64,000 nt of DNA from Bacteroidales bacterium. GTDB taxonomy: Bacteria; Bacteroidota; Bacteroidia; Bacteroidales; UBA932. Positions within the stretch are counted from its first letter, which is position 1, and each line of letters begins with the position of its first letter. A program made the position numbers and the translations under genes. The stretch is taken from assembly GCA_017452265.1 (NCBI GenBank), contig JAFTMS010000019.1, positions 1 through 64,000 of the forward strand. Direction: 5' to 3'. The notes under the pieces are model-generated. The model was not told where the DNA came from, searched no databases, and saw only the letters and a list, made by a program, of their open reading frames with translations. Positions 62,376-64,000 of the stretch are shown piece after piece.

Positions 62376-64000
62376 TTAGAATGTTATGCCGAGCGACATT
62401 GTGACCGTCCTTGCAAACGGATAGTCGATGCCACGCTCCACCCTCACGGAAGTGGCACGGAAGACATCCGTCATCGTGAGCTGGAGATTCATTGCTCCGA
62501 GCCTCATCCTGCGCACAATCCTGTCGGGAAATTCGTAACCTATATTGAAGGACTCGCCTGTGAGGGCGTTGTCATCCATTACGAAACGCGAGGACTTCTC
62601 CGTCTTCTGCACCAGCGATATTCCCTTGAAGTATGCCTCACGGTTGTTCTCCGACCACCTGTCATACAGCGCACGCCTGTCCTGATTGTTGTAGACCTCC
62701 TGCGTACCTATATTCTCGACCTTCTGAAAAAGGGAAGAATTGAACACCTGGCCGCCCCACCTGTAACGGAAGTAGCAGCCGACAGAAAGGCCCTTGAAGT
62801 ACAGCATAGTTCCGAACACGCCTTCCACCTTAGGCTGGGTATCGCCTACGACGACCTCGTCATTGACATCGTACGTGAATGAACAGGTACCGTCCTTCTT
62901 TATGAAGAGTTCCTTTCCGGTGGCCGGGTCTATTCCTGCCGAACGTACCGCCCATATTGCCGTCGGACTGCCTCCGTCATAATATCTCGTCGTTCCCACA
63001 AGGGATGCCCTGCCGTTTTCATTCAGAGCGCTGAACGAGTTGCCGATGCCGGCATATTCAGACTGCGAGCTTGTCGCATTGAAGCTGATGTTCCAGTTGA
63101 TGCCTTCAGAAGGGCGGTATACCGGAGATATCTTGAAAGTGGCCTCCCAACCTCGTGTCTTCTGGCTTCCTGCATTCATGGCAATGCTTGTCACACCCAT
63201 CGAGCCCGGAGTCGTTATCACCGCCAGAAGAGGATCGGTATATTTCCAGTAGTAGTCCAAGGTCATGTTTATCCGTTCTCCCCAGAAAGTCATGTCTGCA
63301 CCGACGTCGTAATTGACGGTCTCCTGCCATGCAAGTTCCGTATTACCCAATGCATTGAGTATTACACCTGTACCGAAGACATTTGTCATCCATCCGTTGA
63401 ACTTGTATGTAGAGAAAGCCTGATAAGCGGAGAAGTTCTGATTTCCGGGGTTTCCGACAGAGCCTCTGAGTTTCAGGAGCGAGAAGAACTTTCCGTCGCG
63501 CATGAACGGCTCCTTATGGATGTTCCAGCCGGTTCCTACCGACCATGTATTTCTGAAGCGGTTTCCGGTTCCGAACATGGACGCTCCGTCAAGTCGATAG
63601 TTGAAATCGAGCAGATAACGTTCGTCATAGACATATCCGCCGTTGATATAGAAACTGGCAGCACGCTTGAGGCTTTCGCTGTAGTCCGGAGAATCCCCCG
63701 AAGGATAGCCGTTGGCGAAGGACGGCGCATCGAAACGGTCGTCGGTGAAGCCGTTGGCCGAATAACCGTAGATCCTGCGGCTGGTGCTGCTGAAGTTGAA
63801 TCCACCCACGGCATTGACCGTATGCTTTCTGGCGAACACCTTTCCGAATGTCACGGCTGCATCTCCTTCATAGACAAGTTCCTTGATCTGTGTGTGTGTA
63901 TAGAGGCCCTTCTCTGTCTCACCCATATCATCGAACTGGGTATGGAGGGGCGAAATGCGCGTCTGCTCGTCATCGTCCTGCTTTGTGATTCCGAACTTTG
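62376..64000 (-). CDS. SusC/RagA-family TonB-dependent receptor, C-terminal part (5' end outside window)
   Basis: The frame is open to the right edge, so only the last 540 residues or so are seen; a Met at 63926 is internal. The visible part is outer-membrane barrel. It has SusC-type segments such as YLLDFNYRLDGASMFGTGNRF, NLQLTMTDVFRATS and the closing DYPFARTVTMSLGITF, which ends in the terminal Phe needed for barrel assembly. The plug and any carboxypeptidase-like N-terminus lie outside. It is followed by SusD and its accessory lipoproteins. Confidence 0.93.
   Translation of the reverse strand, partial: KFGITKQDDDEQTRISPLHTQFDDMGETEKGLYTHTQIKELVYEGDAAVTFGKVFARKHTVNAVGGFNFSSTSRRIYGYSANGFTDDRFDAPSFANGYPSGDSPDYSESLKRAASFYINGGYVYDERYLLDFNYRLDGASMFGTGNRFRNTWSVGTGWNIHKEPFMRDGKFFSLLKLRGSVGNPGNQNFSAYQAFSTYKFNGWMTNVFGTGVILNALGNTELAWQETVNYDVGADMTFWGERINMTLDYYWKYTDPLLAVITTPGSMGVTSIAMNAGSQKTRGWEATFKISPVYRPSEGINWNISFNATSSQSEYAGIGNSFSALNENGRASLVGTTRYYDGGSPTAIWAVRSAGIDPATGKELFIKKDGTCSFTYDVNDEVVVGDTQPKVEGVFGTMLYFKGLSVGCYFRYRWGGQVFNSSLFQKVENIGTQEVYNNQDRRALYDRWSENNREAYFKGISLVQKTEKSSRFVMDDNALTGESFNIGYEFPDRIVRRMRLGAMNLQLTMTDVFRATSVRVERGIDYPFARTVTMSLGITF

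Overview
The window looks like a stretch of Bacteroidota chromosome, most likely order Bacteroidales. The evidence is a SusC/SusD pair, many lipoproteins with short signal peptides, DUF-type Bacteroidales surface proteins, and recurrent promoters of the TTTG-N19/20-TAxxTTTG type. Genus cannot be fixed from the sequence alone. All names rest on motif and family recognition by eye; no database search was run.

Layout. Positions 1-2590 are the end of an accessory element: small unrecognised genes, a 41-aa gene plus a DUF5053-type gene bracketed by a perfect 21-bp inverted repeat, a small phage/plasmid-type gene, and a tyrosine integrase abutting the 3' end of tRNA-Gln(UUG). The core chromosome starts at the tRNA. 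From 2.7 to 8.5 kb lies a minus-strand series: recR, a BadF-type sugar kinase, pnuC, an FKBP isomerase, xerD and an M49 peptidase lipoprotein. From 8.6 to 20.9 kb the main run is on the plus strand: a clostripain-like peptidase, rplY-pth, a histone H1-like protein, an M6 metalloprotease with a small lipoprotein, tpiA with a second M49 peptidase, and tyrS-rbfA-lolE-like permease. A minus-strand PCMD protein interrupts this run.

From 20.9 to 26.6 kb are an NfnAB-type electron-transfer pair and a metal locus (HMA protein, TonB receptor, Cys/His-rich exported protein). Then follow sppA, the operon proS-DUF3078-tilS, a Tyr/Trp/Ser-rich lipoprotein with a FadL-like porin, lipid A genes (lpxD; lpxC-lpxA-wbqC), and the translation operon rimP-nusA-infB. 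From 44 to 56 kb are two surface lipoproteins (one an S41 peptidase) downstream of a class I fumarase, a lipid A deacylase-like protein, prfB, asnA diverging from murI, and a 2-hydroxyacid dehydrogenase. The window ends inside a SusC-SusD-DUF4843-PKD-TlpA-IPT operon read from the right edge.

Themes. The cell appears to invest in secreted or surface peptidases (two M49, C11, M6, S41) and in a SusCD-type uptake system whose accessory set is not glycan-specific. The strongest oddities are the IR-flanked module at 394-895 with an operator-like palindrome inside its promoter, an LpxC lacking the FabZ domain usual in this phylum, a lolE-like gene reading 125 bp into its convergent neighbour, a possible local frameshift in lpxD, and structured leaders ahead of rplY and rimP.
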